From Paraburkholderia fungorum (GTDB lineage: Bacteria > Pseudomonadota > Gammaproteobacteria > Burkholderiales > Burkholderiaceae): DNA of 64,000 nucleotides. A program made the position numbers and the translations under genes. The DNA lies in NCBI RefSeq assembly GCF_902833645.1, contig NZ_CADFGE010000020.1, positions 1 through 64,000 on the forward strand, given 5' to 3'. The notes below the pieces were generated by a model. That model was not told the DNA's origin. It saw only the letters and a program-made list of their open reading frames with translations, and searched no databases. Shown in pieces: positions 35,050 to 43,277 of this stretch; within the stretch, counting starts at the first letter, position 1, and each line of letters starts with the position of its first letter.

Positions 35050-36270
35050 TCAGGCTTTCAGTACGCCTGCTTCGAGCAAACGTTGCTGGGTTGCCTCATC
35101 GATGCCCAATGCGTCGAGTACCTTGCGTGTGTCGCCGCCCAGCGCCGGCGGCGCAGTGCGATACGTGGCCGGCGTGCGCGACAGTTTGATCGGCGACGCC
35201 GTGCCGCGATACGCGCCCATCTCGATCACCATGCCGCGATGCAACGTATGCGGATGACGCGCGACGACGTCGACGGTTTGCACCGGCCCGCACGGCACGC
35301 CTGCGTTGATCAACGCCTGCGCGAGCGGCTCGCAGTCGTGCGCGGCAAGCAGACTTTCCAGCGCGGCCTTGAGCGGCTCGCGATGCGCGCAGCGACTGCG
35401 GTTGTCCACGTAGCGAGGATCGTCCGCGAGTTGCGATGCGCCGAGATGCGCGCATAGCCGCGCGAATTGCCGGTCGTTGCCGACGGCAAGAAAGATCGGT
35501 GCAGTCGCGGTGCGATAGCTGTCGTACGGCGTGATGTTCGGATGCGCGTTACCGCTGCGCTGCGGCGTACGGCCCGAGCCGAAATAGTTCGGCAAATGCG
35601 GATGCAGAAGCGACACGCCGCAGTCGTATAGCGCGATATCGATCGACTGACCGTGCCCGCTTTTCGCACGCTCGGCGAGCGCCAGCAGAATGCCGGCCAA
35701 CGCATTCAAACCCGTCACCATGTCGACAACCGGCAGGCCGACACGCGTGGCTGGTCCGTCGCGTTCACCGTTGACGCTCATCAAGCCGGTCATTGCCTGA
35801 ATCGCGGCGTCGTAGCCGGGCAAGCCGCCGAGCGGGCCGTCGGGACCGAAACCCGATACCGCGCAGTGAATCAGCTTCGGGAAACGTTCACGCAGATCGC
35901 GCTCGTAGTCCATGCCCCAGCGCGCCAGGGTGCCGGGCTTGAAGTTTTCAACCAGCACGTCGGCGTCTTCGAGCAGTTTCCACAGAATGTCGCGACCCGC
36001 TTCACACGACAGATCGACCGCGATGCCCTGCTTGTTGCGGTTCACGCCGGCGAAGTACCACGCCGTATCACCGTAAAACGGCGGCCCCCAGCCGCGCGTT
36101 TCGTCGCCCCCAGGCGGTTCCAGTTTGATGACCTGGGCGCCGTGGTCGGCCAGTGCCTGTGTGCAGTACGGACCGCCGAGCACGCGGCTGAGGTCGATGA
36201 CCTTGATGCCTTGCAACGCACCTTGCGTGGTTTGCGTGCGCTGCGCGGTGTCGTTCACGGATGCGGTCAT
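35050..36270 (-). CDS. Class III CoA-transferase (CaiB/BaiF family)
   Basis: The 406-residue protein has the CaiB-type N-terminus (VIDLSRVLGGPYCTQALADHG, KLEPPGGDETRGWGPP) and the block with catalytic Asp (GLPGYDAAIQAMTG). Class III enzymes move CoA between acids; donors are often succinyl-CoA or acetyl-CoA. It is translationally coupled to the acyl-CoA dehydrogenase upstream (ATGA overlap at 36267-36270). It probably activates the imported acid, so that the dehydrogenase can oxidise it. Confidence 0.92.
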   Translation of the reverse strand: MTASVNDTAQRTQTTQGALQGIKVIDLSRVLGGPYCTQALADHGAQVIKLEPPGGDETRGWGPPFYGDTAWYFAGVNRNKQGIAVDLSCEAGRDILWKLLEDADVLVENFKPGTLARWGMDYERDLRERFPKLIHCAVSGFGPDGPLGGLPGYDAAIQAMTGLMSVNGERDGPATRVGLPVVDMVTGLNALAGILLALAERAKSGHGQSIDIALYDCGVSLLHPHLPNYFGSGRTPQRSGNAHPNITPYDSYRTATAPIFLAVGNDRQFARLCAHLGASQLADDPRYVDNRSRCAHREPLKAALESLLAAHDCEPLAQALINAGVPCGPVQTVDVVARHPHTLHRGMVIEMGAYRGTASPIKLSRTPATYRTAPPALGGDTRKVLDALGIDEATQQRLLEAGVLKA

Positions 36271-38033
36271 TGCGCGCTCCGTGCCGGCAGCAGTTGCAGC
36301 GCCTGGTCGAGCGTCACGGTGCGGGCATTGACCAGTGCCTCGATGACGTCACCGCTGTCCGACGCCGTTTGCACGTCGAGCGGATCGAACGGCAGCAACT
36401 TGTGGCGCAACACCAGATGACTCAGCGCGAGGCGCCGGAAATCCGGTGCGAGGCGCGTGCCTTCGCAAGCCATGAATACCGCTGTGCTTGCGTGATACAA
36501 CGCCGTGGCCGCCTGCCTGACCGATTCATCGCGTCCGCACTCGGCAACGCTCAAGAGGGCATCGCAGGCGCGCGTCAAGGTGGCGCGAAGCACGCTGAGA
36601 CTCGCGGCGGGCAATCCTGCGGCGCCGAGCAGATCCAGCAGGTACGCGCGCAGCGGTTCGAGCGCGCCGTCGCGCTTGGCCGCGCGCGCGACGTCGAGCG
36701 CGACGATGTTGCTGGTGCCTTCCCAGATCGACCCGAGATGCGCGTCGCGCACGAGACGCGCGTCGCTCCACTCCTCGATGTAACCGGTGCCACCGCGTAC
36801 TTCCATCGCGTCACCGGTCACGCGGCGTGCGTCGCGGCACGCGCGAAATTTGATCAATGGGGTGAGGATGCGCACACATTTCGCCGCCTGCCGATCGCCG
36901 GCGTCGGCCTTTTCAAGCAGCAGCGCGATCTGCATGAACATCGAGCGAGCCTGCTCGGCGGGCAGCATCATCTTGAGCAATTGCCGCTGCATCAGCGGCA
37001 TATCGATCAGCTTGCGGCCGAACGCTTCGCGATTGCGCGCGATGTGCAGCGCCTCGGTCAGCGCGCGGCGCATCAGGCCTGCCGCCCGCACACCGTTCGA
37101 CAGACGCGACATGTTGATCATGTCGGCCATCTGGTGAAAGCCGCGCCCCACTTCGCCGATCAGATGCGCGGCGGCGCCTTCCAGTACGATCTCGCCGCTT
37201 GCCATTGAGCGGCTGCCGAGTTTGTCTTTCAGACGGACGATCCGATAGCTGTTGCGCGAGCCGTCCGGCAAGGTCTTCGGCAACAGGAACAGGCCAAGGC
37301 CATGGATGCCGGCGGGCGCATTGTCCACATGCGCGAGCACCATCGCGAGATCGGCGTCGGCGTTCGAGCAGAACCATTTGTCGCCGTACAGACGCCACGC
37401 CTCTTCACCGTTCACGCCGGTTTCGCGCGCGGCGCGCGTCGCGATGCGGGCCACGTCCGAGCCCGCCGCCTGTTCCGTCATGAACATCGCACCCTGAAAC
37501 AGCGTGTCGAAATCACGCGATGCCAGCATCGGCAGAAATCGCGCGACCAGTTCGGGCGCGCCGAATTTGCGCAGCGTGCGCGTGAGTGAATCGGTCATGC
37601 TGACGGGACAACACAGGCCGAATTCCGCCTGCACGAACAGGAACGTCAGCGCGTACTTGACCAGTGGCGGCGGTGCGTTTTTTCCTTCGCGCGTGTCATG
37701 GCTCATCGACGCCAGACCCAACTCCGAGTACGCCACGCGTTCCAGCGCGACGTAATCGGGATGCTTGTCAATGCTTTGCAGCGCTTCGCCGCGCCGTGTG
37801 CGATGCCGCAATTGGGGTGGGTTCTTGTCAGCGGACAGTGCCCAGACATCCAGTTCGCCGGACGCTCGCTGACCTAGCGAAACGAGTTGGCCTTCGAGTT
37901 CCTGATAGAGCGCGTTGCCCAGATGCAGGTTGAGCAAACGGGCGAAGTCGGGGTCGCTGCTGAAGAAGTTGATGCCCCGGCTATCGGGAATATTGGACGA
38001 GCCGTGTGCCGGCTGCGCGATGGTTTCGCTCAT
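36267..38033 (-). CDS. AidB-like acyl-CoA dehydrogenase
   Basis: The 588-residue flavoprotein is of the AidB branch, longer than typical acyl-CoA dehydrogenases because of a C-terminal extension. It shows FQGAMFMTEQAAGSDV (substrate/FAD region), LGSRSMASGEIVLEG, and the C-terminal RGGTGYIEEWSDARLVRDAH followed by SIWEGTSNIVALD. It is the first gene of the cassette and is divergent from the LysR gene at 38144. It probably oxidises the CoA-thioester made by the neighbour. AidB proteins also bind DNA, so a non-catalytic role is not excluded. Confidence 0.9.
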   Translation of the reverse strand: MSETIAQPAHGSSNIPDSRGINFFSSDPDFARLLNLHLGNALYQELEGQLVSLGQRASGELDVWALSADKNPPQLRHRTRRGEALQSIDKHPDYVALERVAYSELGLASMSHDTREGKNAPPPLVKYALTFLFVQAEFGLCCPVSMTDSLTRTLRKFGAPELVARFLPMLASRDFDTLFQGAMFMTEQAAGSDVARIATRAARETGVNGEEAWRLYGDKWFCSNADADLAMVLAHVDNAPAGIHGLGLFLLPKTLPDGSRNSYRIVRLKDKLGSRSMASGEIVLEGAAAHLIGEVGRGFHQMADMINMSRLSNGVRAAGLMRRALTEALHIARNREAFGRKLIDMPLMQRQLLKMMLPAEQARSMFMQIALLLEKADAGDRQAAKCVRILTPLIKFRACRDARRVTGDAMEVRGGTGYIEEWSDARLVRDAHLGSIWEGTSNIVALDVARAAKRDGALEPLRAYLLDLLGAAGLPAASLSVLRATLTRACDALLSVAECGRDESVRQAATALYHASTAVFMACEGTRLAPDFRRLALSHLVLRHKLLPFDPLDVQTASDSGDVIEALVNARTVTLDQALQLLPARSAQ

Positions 38034-38068
38034 GCGTGTCTCCTTTGTGGAAGGAGCATAGAAGCGGC

Positions 38069-38123
38069 TTCGATAATCGTCTAATACAACTTATATCCGG
38101 TACGATAGACGCAGCTTATCGAT
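38069..38123. promoter_or_regulatory. Divergent promoter with inverted repeat for LysR regulator
   Basis: TCGATAA (38070-38076) and TTATCGA (38116-38122) form an inverted pair in the short gap between the cassette and the LysR gene. LysR proteins bind dyads in this position, which would control both directions. It is unproven. Confidence 0.4.
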
Positions 38124-38143
38124 CAAAAGAACTGGAGATTGCC

Positions 38144-39016
38144 GTGGACCTGAAGCAACTACGCTATTTCGTGGCGGTCGCCGAGGAATTGCATTTCGGC
38201 CGCGCGGCCAAGCGGCTGTTCATTTCGCAGCCGGCGCTCAGTTTCGACATCCGCAAGTTCGAGGACCAACTGGGTGTGCAACTGCTTGCACGCACCAACA
38301 AGACGGTGGCGTTGACGAACGCCGGGCAGGTGCTGCTTGGCGAGGCGCGCCGCTTGTTGCTGCAGGCCGGCGAGGCAGAGCGCATTACGGTTCGATCGGC
38401 GCACGGATTGGCTGGCCGCTTGCGGATCGGCTTCGTGAATTCGATGTTGTACCGTGGCATGCCGCAGGCTGTGAGCCGTTTCGAGGCGGACTATCCGGGT
38501 GTCGAGATCGTACTGAAGGAGATGAACACCAGCGAGCAGGTGCATGCGATCCAGCGGATGCAGATCGACATGGGTTGTGCGCATTGGGGCAATTTTCCGT
38601 CGGATGTGATTTCCACGCCGATTTTTTCCGAGCCGTTTCTGTGTTGCTTGCCGGTGGATCATCCGTTGGCGCGCAAGCGCAAGGTCGATTTGCGGGCGTT
38701 GGCGCAGGAGCCGTTTATTCTGTTTCCGCGCACCGTGTCGCCGCATTATCACGATTTGATTATTGCGCAGTGTGTGGGGGCGGGGTTTAGTCCGTTGATT
38801 CGCCATGAGGCGCGGTTATGGCAGACCGTTGTGACGATGGTCGGGTTTGGGATGGGGGTGGCGTTGGTGCCTTTTACCTTGCGGCAGGTGCAGGATCCAA
38901 GGGTTTGCTTTTTGCCCTTGCAGGGCGAGACGCTTTTGTCGCAGGTTTTGTTGTTGCGGCGGAGTGGTGATTCGGAGCCGGTCGCTGAGCGGTTTGTTGA
39001 GTATCTAACGAAGTGA
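38144..39016 (+). CDS. LysR-family regulator of the divergent cassette
   Basis: The 290-residue regulator has an N-terminal winged helix (LKQLRYFVAVAEELHFGRAA, ISQPALSFDIRKFEDQLG) and a C-terminal substrate-binding domain. It belongs to the BenM/CatM-like group by the HFGRAAKRLFISQPALS block. A GTG at 38144 (VDLKQLRYF) preceded by GGAG at 38134-38137 is the best start. It is divergent from the acyl-CoA dehydrogenase/CoA-transferase/MHS/racemase operon and is likely its ligand-responsive activator. It ends directly at the palindromic repeat. Confidence 0.92.
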   Translation: MDLKQLRYFVAVAEELHFGRAAKRLFISQPALSFDIRKFEDQLGVQLLARTNKTVALTNAGQVLLGEARRLLLQAGEAERITVRSAHGLAGRLRIGFVNSMLYRGMPQAVSRFEADYPGVEIVLKEMNTSEQVHAIQRMQIDMGCAHWGNFPSDVISTPIFSEPFLCCLPVDHPLARKRKVDLRALAQEPFILFPRTVSPHYHDLIIAQCVGAGFSPLIRHEARLWQTVVTMVGFGMGVALVPFTLRQVQDPRVCFLPLQGETLLSQVLLLRRSGDSEPVAERFVEYLTK

Positions 39017-39017
39017 C

Positions 39018-39735
39018 TTTTTTTTCGCCTGCCCGGCGGGAGGGGGTCTTTGCGGCGCTTTTTGTTGTTGGTCCGGTACTTTGGCTTTGCTTTGTTTGTG
39101 GTCTGTTCTGGGGTCGGTCTTTTGGTCTTTCCTTGCTTTGTTTGTGGTCTGTTTGGGTTTGGGGTTGGTCTTTTGGCCTTTCCTTGTTTTCTTATCGGTC
39201 TATTAGCGTTGCCCCTGTGCGGGGCGGCACTTACTTTCTTTGCCGCCGCAAAGAAAGTAAGCAAAGAAAGCGGCTCACACCGCTAATTCTTAAGCGGGTC
39301 CCCCGCGCAGCCACGGTAGTGGTGCATCTGGAATCCGTGCCCCCGCGCACTCCGCGCTGTTGACAAAGGACTCATCAGCTCCCACTCCGCACTGCGTGCG
39401 TCGCGGACGGGTCTGCCAGGGAAACCCCACCGATGCTTTGCATAACTGATGGTTTTTTGAGCCGGGTATCGGTGCGCGTAGCGCCGCCGGAGGTATGACG
39501 GCCTTGTCACTGAGGTGGAGTGTGCGAGTGCACGGATTCCAGATGCACCACCACCGTGGCTGTGCGGGGGACCCGCTTATGAGCTGGCGGTTTGAGCCGC
39601 TTTCTTTTGCCTACTTTTCTTTGCGGCAGGCAAAGAAAAGTAGGTGCCGCCCCGCACAGGGGCAACGCTAATAGACCACTAACAAATCAAGGAAAGGCCA
39701 AGAGACCAAAAGACCAACCCCAGAACAGACCACAA
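39018..39735. repeat. Long palindromic intergenic element, copy 1
   Basis: About 720 bp between the convergent LysR and SSB genes. The left arm (about 39018-39360) and right arm (about 39510-39735) are near-perfect inverted repeats. Both contain GCCGCCCCGCACAGGGGCAA (or complement) and CTAATAGACC, then CAAAGAAA or AAAGAAAAGTAGG words, then the GGGTCCCCCGC and GTGGTGCATCTGGAAT words nearest the core. The asymmetric core (39361-39509) is bounded by TGACA and TGTCA. The core of copy 2 (47366-47515) is the reverse complement of this one. No transposase or long open frame is present. Confidence 0.85.
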
Positions 39736-39749
39736 ACAAACCAAAACCT

Positions 39750-40055
39750 TTACCCCTCCCCCCGATACCCCACCAGCACTTTATGTGCAACCATATCCAC
39801 TGCAGGCTTCACCAACCCATTCTTGTCAGTCCAAACCTTGGGCGTCAACGCCCCACTAAGCGCCACACTATCCGCGTCACCCAGCGCCAGCAACGCCGCC
39901 TGCACTTCATCGTCAAACGCAATCACATTGACGAAAATCGTATCGCCATCATTGGTGGTTGCCCGGACCTTGCAGGTCACAAACCGCTTGCCGTTCTGCC
40001 CCGTGCGAATCTGCGCCTCACCGTACAAGCGCCCGCCCACCAGCCCATCGATCAT
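39750..40055 (-). CDS. Small single-stranded DNA-binding (SSB)-like protein
   Basis: The 101-residue protein has an OB-fold of the SSB type (GGRLYGEAQIRTGQNGKRFV, TCKVRA, IFVNVIAFDDEVQAALLALG, DSVALSGALTPKVW) with no acidic C-terminal tip, unlike housekeeping SSB. The ATG at 40055 follows GAGGAGCAGGG; the upstream 17 codons lack similarity. It stands alone. Such short SSB-domain proteins are common near mobile or phage-derived DNA, but nothing else of that kind is beside it. Confidence 0.82.
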   Translation of the reverse strand: MIDGLVGGRLYGEAQIRTGQNGKRFVTCKVRATTNDGDTIFVNVIAFDDEVQAALLALGDADSVALSGALTPKVWTDKNGLVKPAVDMVAHKVLVGYRGEG

Positions 40056-40207
40056 CGCCCTGCTCCTCTTTTTCCATACCGTGCAACAAGCAATCCCGCT
40101 CAGCACGGCCCGTATGATCCCACGATACGCAGCGCATTACGCAAAACCAAACCACTCGCGCAATAGCACCATTGACCACACGCCTATGCCAACCCACGCG
40201 CTCGCCG

Positions 40208-41104
40208 CTAACCCGCTCCAGCAGCCTCAAAAATATCCCGCAACCACTGCGCAAAAACCCGCACCCGCGACGACAACTGGCGATTGTGCGGATACAGCAC
40301 CGAAACCGGCATCAGCGGCGGCGGAAAGTCCGCAAGAATGATCCTCAGCCGCCCCGCCGCCAACTCGCCCGCGACACGGTATTGCGGCACTTGCACAATG
40401 CCAAGACCGGCCACAGCCGAACCCGTGTAAAGATCGGCACCGGTAACCGATACCGCCGACGGCAGGTACATCGCCACATCGCGGCCATCGACTCTGAATT
40501 CAAGCGGTACCGGCTTGCCAGTCGCACTCGACAGATAATTGACCGCACGGTGCCCCGACAACGCGGCCGGATCGGCCGGTTCTCCGTATGCCGCCAGATA
40601 AGCCGGACTCGCCACCGTCACCTGCGGCAAATGCGCCACGCGCCGCCCCACCATCGACGAATCCTGCAGATTGCCCGCCCGCAACACGCAATCAATCCCC
40701 TCCCGCACCAGATCGACCAGCCGGTCGTCCTCGCCGATCGTCAATTCGATGTCGGGAAACCGCGCAAGAAACGCGGGTAACGCCGGCACAACGAAATGCC
40801 GGGCCAGCGTGCCCTGCAAATTCACACGCAAAAGGCCCTTCGGCGCGAGGTTGGAAAAAGAACCCTCCGCCTCCTCCATGTCGGCAATCAAGCGCACGCA
40901 GCGACGGTAATACGCCTCGCCGTCGTGCGTCAGGCGTACCGAGCGTGTGGTGCGCTCGAGAAGCAGCGCGCCAAGCCGCTGCTCCATGCGCTTCATCAGA
41001 TTGGTAACGGTGGCGCGCGGGATCTGCAAGTCGTCCGAAGCACGCGTGAAGCTTTGCCGCTCGGCGATCCGGATGAACACCCGCATTTCCTCGAAACGAT
41101 CCAT
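40208..41104 (-). CDS. LysR-family transcriptional regulator
   Basis: The 298-residue LysR protein has an HTH at RFEEMRVFIRIAERQSFTRA and IPRATVTNLMKRMEQRLG and a C-terminal co-inducer domain. The ATG at 41104 (MDRFEEM) was chosen; a longer frame upstream lacks similarity. It is divergent from an SDR gene and probably regulates it, as LysR-SDR pairs usually do. Confidence 0.92.
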   Translation of the reverse strand: MDRFEEMRVFIRIAERQSFTRASDDLQIPRATVTNLMKRMEQRLGALLLERTTRSVRLTHDGEAYYRRCVRLIADMEEAEGSFSNLAPKGLLRVNLQGTLARHFVVPALPAFLARFPDIELTIGEDDRLVDLVREGIDCVLRAGNLQDSSMVGRRVAHLPQVTVASPAYLAAYGEPADPAALSGHRAVNYLSSATGKPVPLEFRVDGRDVAMYLPSAVSVTGADLYTGSAVAGLGIVQVPQYRVAGELAAGRLRIILADFPPPLMPVSVLYPHNRQLSSRVRVFAQWLRDIFEAAGAG

Positions 41105-41279
41105 GGTCAACGCCTTTGTGCCGGGCCAGCGATCCGGCTGGTTACCAGTTGTCGCCCATGGCCTGCCAATCAATTGTTAAAGCAAATGGAATGATGATGG
41201 CAAGTCTAACGCGATTATCTCAATGGCAAAAGCGGCCATGATTCGTCTCACCAACCCACCGCACAGGAGGAAACGAATC

Positions 41280-42023
41280 ATGAACACGATCAAAAACGCT
41301 CGAGTCGCCATCGTTACCGGCGCATCCCGCGGCATCGGCGCAGCCGTTGCGCAACGCCTCGCCAACGACGGCTTCGCGGTCGCCGTCAACTACGCATCGA
41401 GTTCATCGGAGGCCGATGCGCTGGTCGCGCAACTCACGGCGGCGGGCACGAGAGCCATCGCGGTGAAGGCCGACGTGGCAAACGCCGACGATGTGCGCCG
41501 CATGTTCGAGACCACCGAACAGCAACTCGGCAAAGTAGATGTACTGGTCAACAACGCCGGCATACTCAAGACCGGGCCGCTCGCCGACACCAGCGACGCG
41601 CTCTACGACCAGACGTTCGACATCAACGTACGCGGCACCTTCAATACCCTGCGCGAAGCAGCCGCGCGCATGAACGACGGCGGACGCATCGTCAACTTCT
41701 CGAGCACGACGCTCGCGCTGAACATGCCGGGCTACGCGATCTACAACGGCACCAAAGCCGCCGTCGAAGCCTTCACGCACGTGTTCGCCAAGGAATTGCG
41801 CGGCCGCAATATCACCGTCAACGCAGTGGCGCCTGGCCCGGTCGCGACCGCGCTGTTCCTCGACGGCAAGACCGAAGAACAGATCCAGACCTTCGCGAAG
41901 ATGCCGCCGCTGCAGCGCCTCGGTCAGCCTGACGACATCGCCTCGGTAGTGTCGTTTCTCGCCGGCCCGGATGCAGGCTGGGTCAATGGCCAGATCCTGC
42001 GCGCCAACGGCGGTGTGGCCTGA
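41280..42023 (+). CDS. Short-chain dehydrogenase/reductase
   Basis: About 247 residues with the SDR hallmarks: cofactor loop TGASRGIG, NNAG, active-site Ser in NFSSTT and YxxxK in YNGTK. It ends with VNGQILRANGGVA as in classical 3-oxoacyl reductase-like SDRs. The ATG at 41280 follows AGGAGGAAAC by 7 bases. An open frame continues upstream to 41223 but lacks a ribosome-binding site. The NADPH preference is likely, the substrate is not known. Confidence 0.93.
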   Translation: MNTIKNARVAIVTGASRGIGAAVAQRLANDGFAVAVNYASSSSEADALVAQLTAAGTRAIAVKADVANADDVRRMFETTEQQLGKVDVLVNNAGILKTGPLADTSDALYDQTFDINVRGTFNTLREAAARMNDGGRIVNFSSTTLALNMPGYAIYNGTKAAVEAFTHVFAKELRGRNITVNAVAPGPVATALFLDGKTEEQIQTFAKMPPLQRLGQPDDIASVVSFLAGPDAGWVNGQILRANGGVA

Positions 42024-42186
42024 TTCCGGCTGAAAACACTTCAAGTACCCTTGTTACGGCACGCTTGAACGGCGTATCCCTTTCACGAGCGACCTGTTCA
42101 CCGCTCCGGCCGACCTCATCAAGCAGGAATCGAACCGGAGCGCGTTGTGACTCTGTCTATGCGGCGCGATCGCCGGCGAAGCGCAC

Positions 42187-43210
42187 TTAAACCGCCGCCG
42201 GATTACGCTCCGCAAATCCTTCCTGATGCCAGTACGGATACGCCGGACGCACAGCGCTGGCCGCATCGAGTTTCGCCACCTGTTCGGCTGTCAGATTCCA
42301 GCCCACTGCGCCCAGGTTCTGCCGCAATTGCTCTTCGTTGCGCGCCGATCAGCACCGTCGATACGGTAGGCCGCTGCAGCAGCCAGTTCAATGCGATCTG
42401 CGGCACGGTCTTGCCGGTTTCGGCCGCAATCTCGTCGATTGCATCGAGCACGCGGAACAGATACTCGTCCGGCACCGGTGGCCCCATGTCGGCGGTTTTA
42501 TGCAGGCGGCTCGTTTCCGGCAACGGTTGACCGCGTTTGATCTTGCCGGTGAGACGCCCCCAGCCTAGCGGACTCCACACCACCGCGCCCACGCCCTGAT
42601 CGACGCCGAGCGGCATCAACTCCCATTCGTAATCGCGGCCGATCAGCGAGTAGTAAGTCTGATTCGCGACATAGCGCGGATAGCCATAACGGTCCGCGGT
42701 ATCCTGCGACTTCATCAGATGCCAGCCGGAGAAATTCGACACCCCGGTGTAACGGATCTTGCCGGCGCGCACGAGATCGTCGAGCGTCGACATGACTTCG
42801 ACAATCGGCGTCTTCGCGTCGAAACCGTGCAACTGGAACAGATCGATGTAATCGGTTTGCAGGCGTTTGAGCGCAGCGTCCACCGCCTGGATCAGATGAA
42901 AGCGCGACGAGCCGACATTGTTCGGACCGTCGTCGAAACGGAAGGTCGCCTTGGTCGAGATAATCGCTTTGTCGCGCTTGCCTTTGAGTGCTTCACCGAG
43001 CACCGCTTCGGAAGCGCCGCTCGAATAGATGTCGGCGCTGTCGAACATCGTGACGCCCGCATCGAAACAGATGTCGATCAGGCGACGCGCTTCGGCCACG
43101 TCCGTGGCGCCCCACGCCTGAAAAAATTCACCCTTGCCGCCGAATGTGCCGGTGCCGAAACTCAGGACCGGCACCTTGAAACCGGATGCACCCAGATGTC
43201 TGTATTCCAT
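42187..43210 (-). pseudogene. Aldo/keto reductase with C-terminal frameshift
   Basis: The first 290 or so residues match an intact aldo/keto reductase (MEYRHLGASGFKVPVLSFG; catalytic Asp and Tyr in FDSADIYSSG; LQLLHGF-like LFQLHGFDAK; VSNFSGWHL). After TVSTVLIGA, near 42340-42345, two bases (GC) appear to be missing from a GCGCGC run. The other frame then encodes the expected end (RNEEQLRQNLGAVGWNLT, then PYWHQEGFAERNPAAV) with stop at 42187. The frame as read instead ends out of register at 42203. It is either a true frameshift or a sequence error. The start at 43210 has GGAG before it. Confidence 0.85.
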
Positions 43211-43277
43211 TGCTGAATCTCCGTGACCTAGCCGTCGATAAAGGGACATTCAGTCTACGCGTGTCTGGCAAAACGCG

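Noticed and set aside
39361..39509. Possible riboswitch or structured RNA in the core of the palindromic element
   Set aside because: The core is found in both orientations and away from start codons, so a cis-acting leader role is unlikely.
39592..40341. Hypothetical proteins starting in the palindromic arm (FLCGRQRKVGAAPHRGN)
   Set aside because: The same peptide is read from all copies of the arm, runs antisense through neighbouring genes and has no ribosome-binding site; it is a by-product of the repeat.
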